Of a stretch of 64,000 nt of DNA, positions 63,901 to 64,000 are shown one piece after another. Under the pieces are notes generated by a model. That model saw only the letters and a program-made list of their open reading frames with translations, made no database searches and was not told the origin of the DNA. The translations under genes were made by a program, and so were the position numbers. How positions within the stretch are numbered: the first letter of the stretch is position 1; the number at the start of each line of letters is the position of its first letter. Source of the DNA: Prinia subflava (taxonomy: Eukaryota > Chordata > Aves > Passeriformes > Cisticolidae); the NCBI RefSeq assembly GCF_021018805.1, contig NC_086283.1, forward strand, positions 56,844,705-56,908,704, given 5' to 3'.

Positions 63901-64000
63901 GGATCAACTAACAGAGTGCACCAGGAGTGGCAGTATGGTTCTCCAAGGTTTTCTTCCTGTAACTTCTCTGCCCTTCTTCCTTCTGTTGCAAAGCCTAAGA
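57991..64000. other. Non-coding sequence, enhancer-like near 58.9-59.1 kb
   Basis: No gene, RNA or transposon is recognised in the last 6 kb. The segment at about 58890-59090 has several TAAT/ATTA cores in otherwise complex sequence and is the best-looking candidate for a conserved non-coding element in the window. A frame at 61116-61313 is Leu-rich but without a recognised family. Confidence 0.4.

Noticed and set aside
1..64000. CRISPR arrays, bacterial operons, phage or plasmid modules
   Set aside because: CR1 LINEs, retroviral LTRs, low CpG and the absence of long coding frames show vertebrate nuclear DNA. No regularly spaced repeats are present.
1..64000. tRNA, rRNA and microRNA genes
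   Set aside because: No tRNA B-box with a matching A-box, no rRNA-like block, and no hairpin of microRNA shape was found by eye. A covariance-model search would be needed to exclude them fully.

Overview
This window looks like non-coding nuclear DNA from a bird, probably a passerine. CR1 LINE copies carrying the avian 3' tail motif ATTCTRTG occur on both strands, and several long terminal repeats are of kinds common in songbird genomes. Species and locus cannot be read from the sequence. I recognise no host protein-coding gene, rRNA, tRNA or CRISPR array. The open reading frames present are short and fall in simple repeats, GC-rich blocks, transposon remnants or ordinary AT-rich DNA. An intron of a large gene or a gene desert fits best.

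Layout. 1-3 kb: AT-rich DNA with a TTTTG tract. 3.0-4.5 kb: an unidentified GC-rich block. 4.76-6.02 kb: a long LTR on the minus strand, flanked by GTTAG duplications and containing a GC-rich minisatellite. 8.4-8.6 kb: an AAAAAAG heptanucleotide microsatellite. 10.25-10.62 kb: a compact LTR on the plus strand with a perfect 6-bp target-site duplication. 12.76-13.53 kb: a 5'-truncated CR1 on the plus strand. 15.3-15.8 kb: a GC-rich, LTR-like block. 19.46-20.19 kb: a solo LTR on the minus strand with a near-perfect 5-bp duplication. 29.1-29.7 kb: a further LTR-like element on the minus strand. 30.1-30.6 kb: a CR1 on the minus strand. 31.4-32.1 kb: a decayed ERVL-type gag fragment. 34.8-35.2 kb: a CpG-rich island with two small tandem repeats. 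44.27-44.33 kb: a CR1 3' tail. 51.94-51.98 kb: a perfect 20-bp hairpin. 57.7-57.84 kb: an AAAAT microsatellite. The remainder is unique AT-rich sequence, some of which has the look of conserved non-coding (enhancer-like) DNA. That impression is untested.

No set of genes here works together as a system. The best-supported new content is the set of retroviral LTR insertions with their duplications, the two-length minisatellite inside the 4.76-kb LTR, the CpG island with no visible gene, and the 51.94-kb hairpin. Repeat family names are from memory of sequence features. No database was searched.
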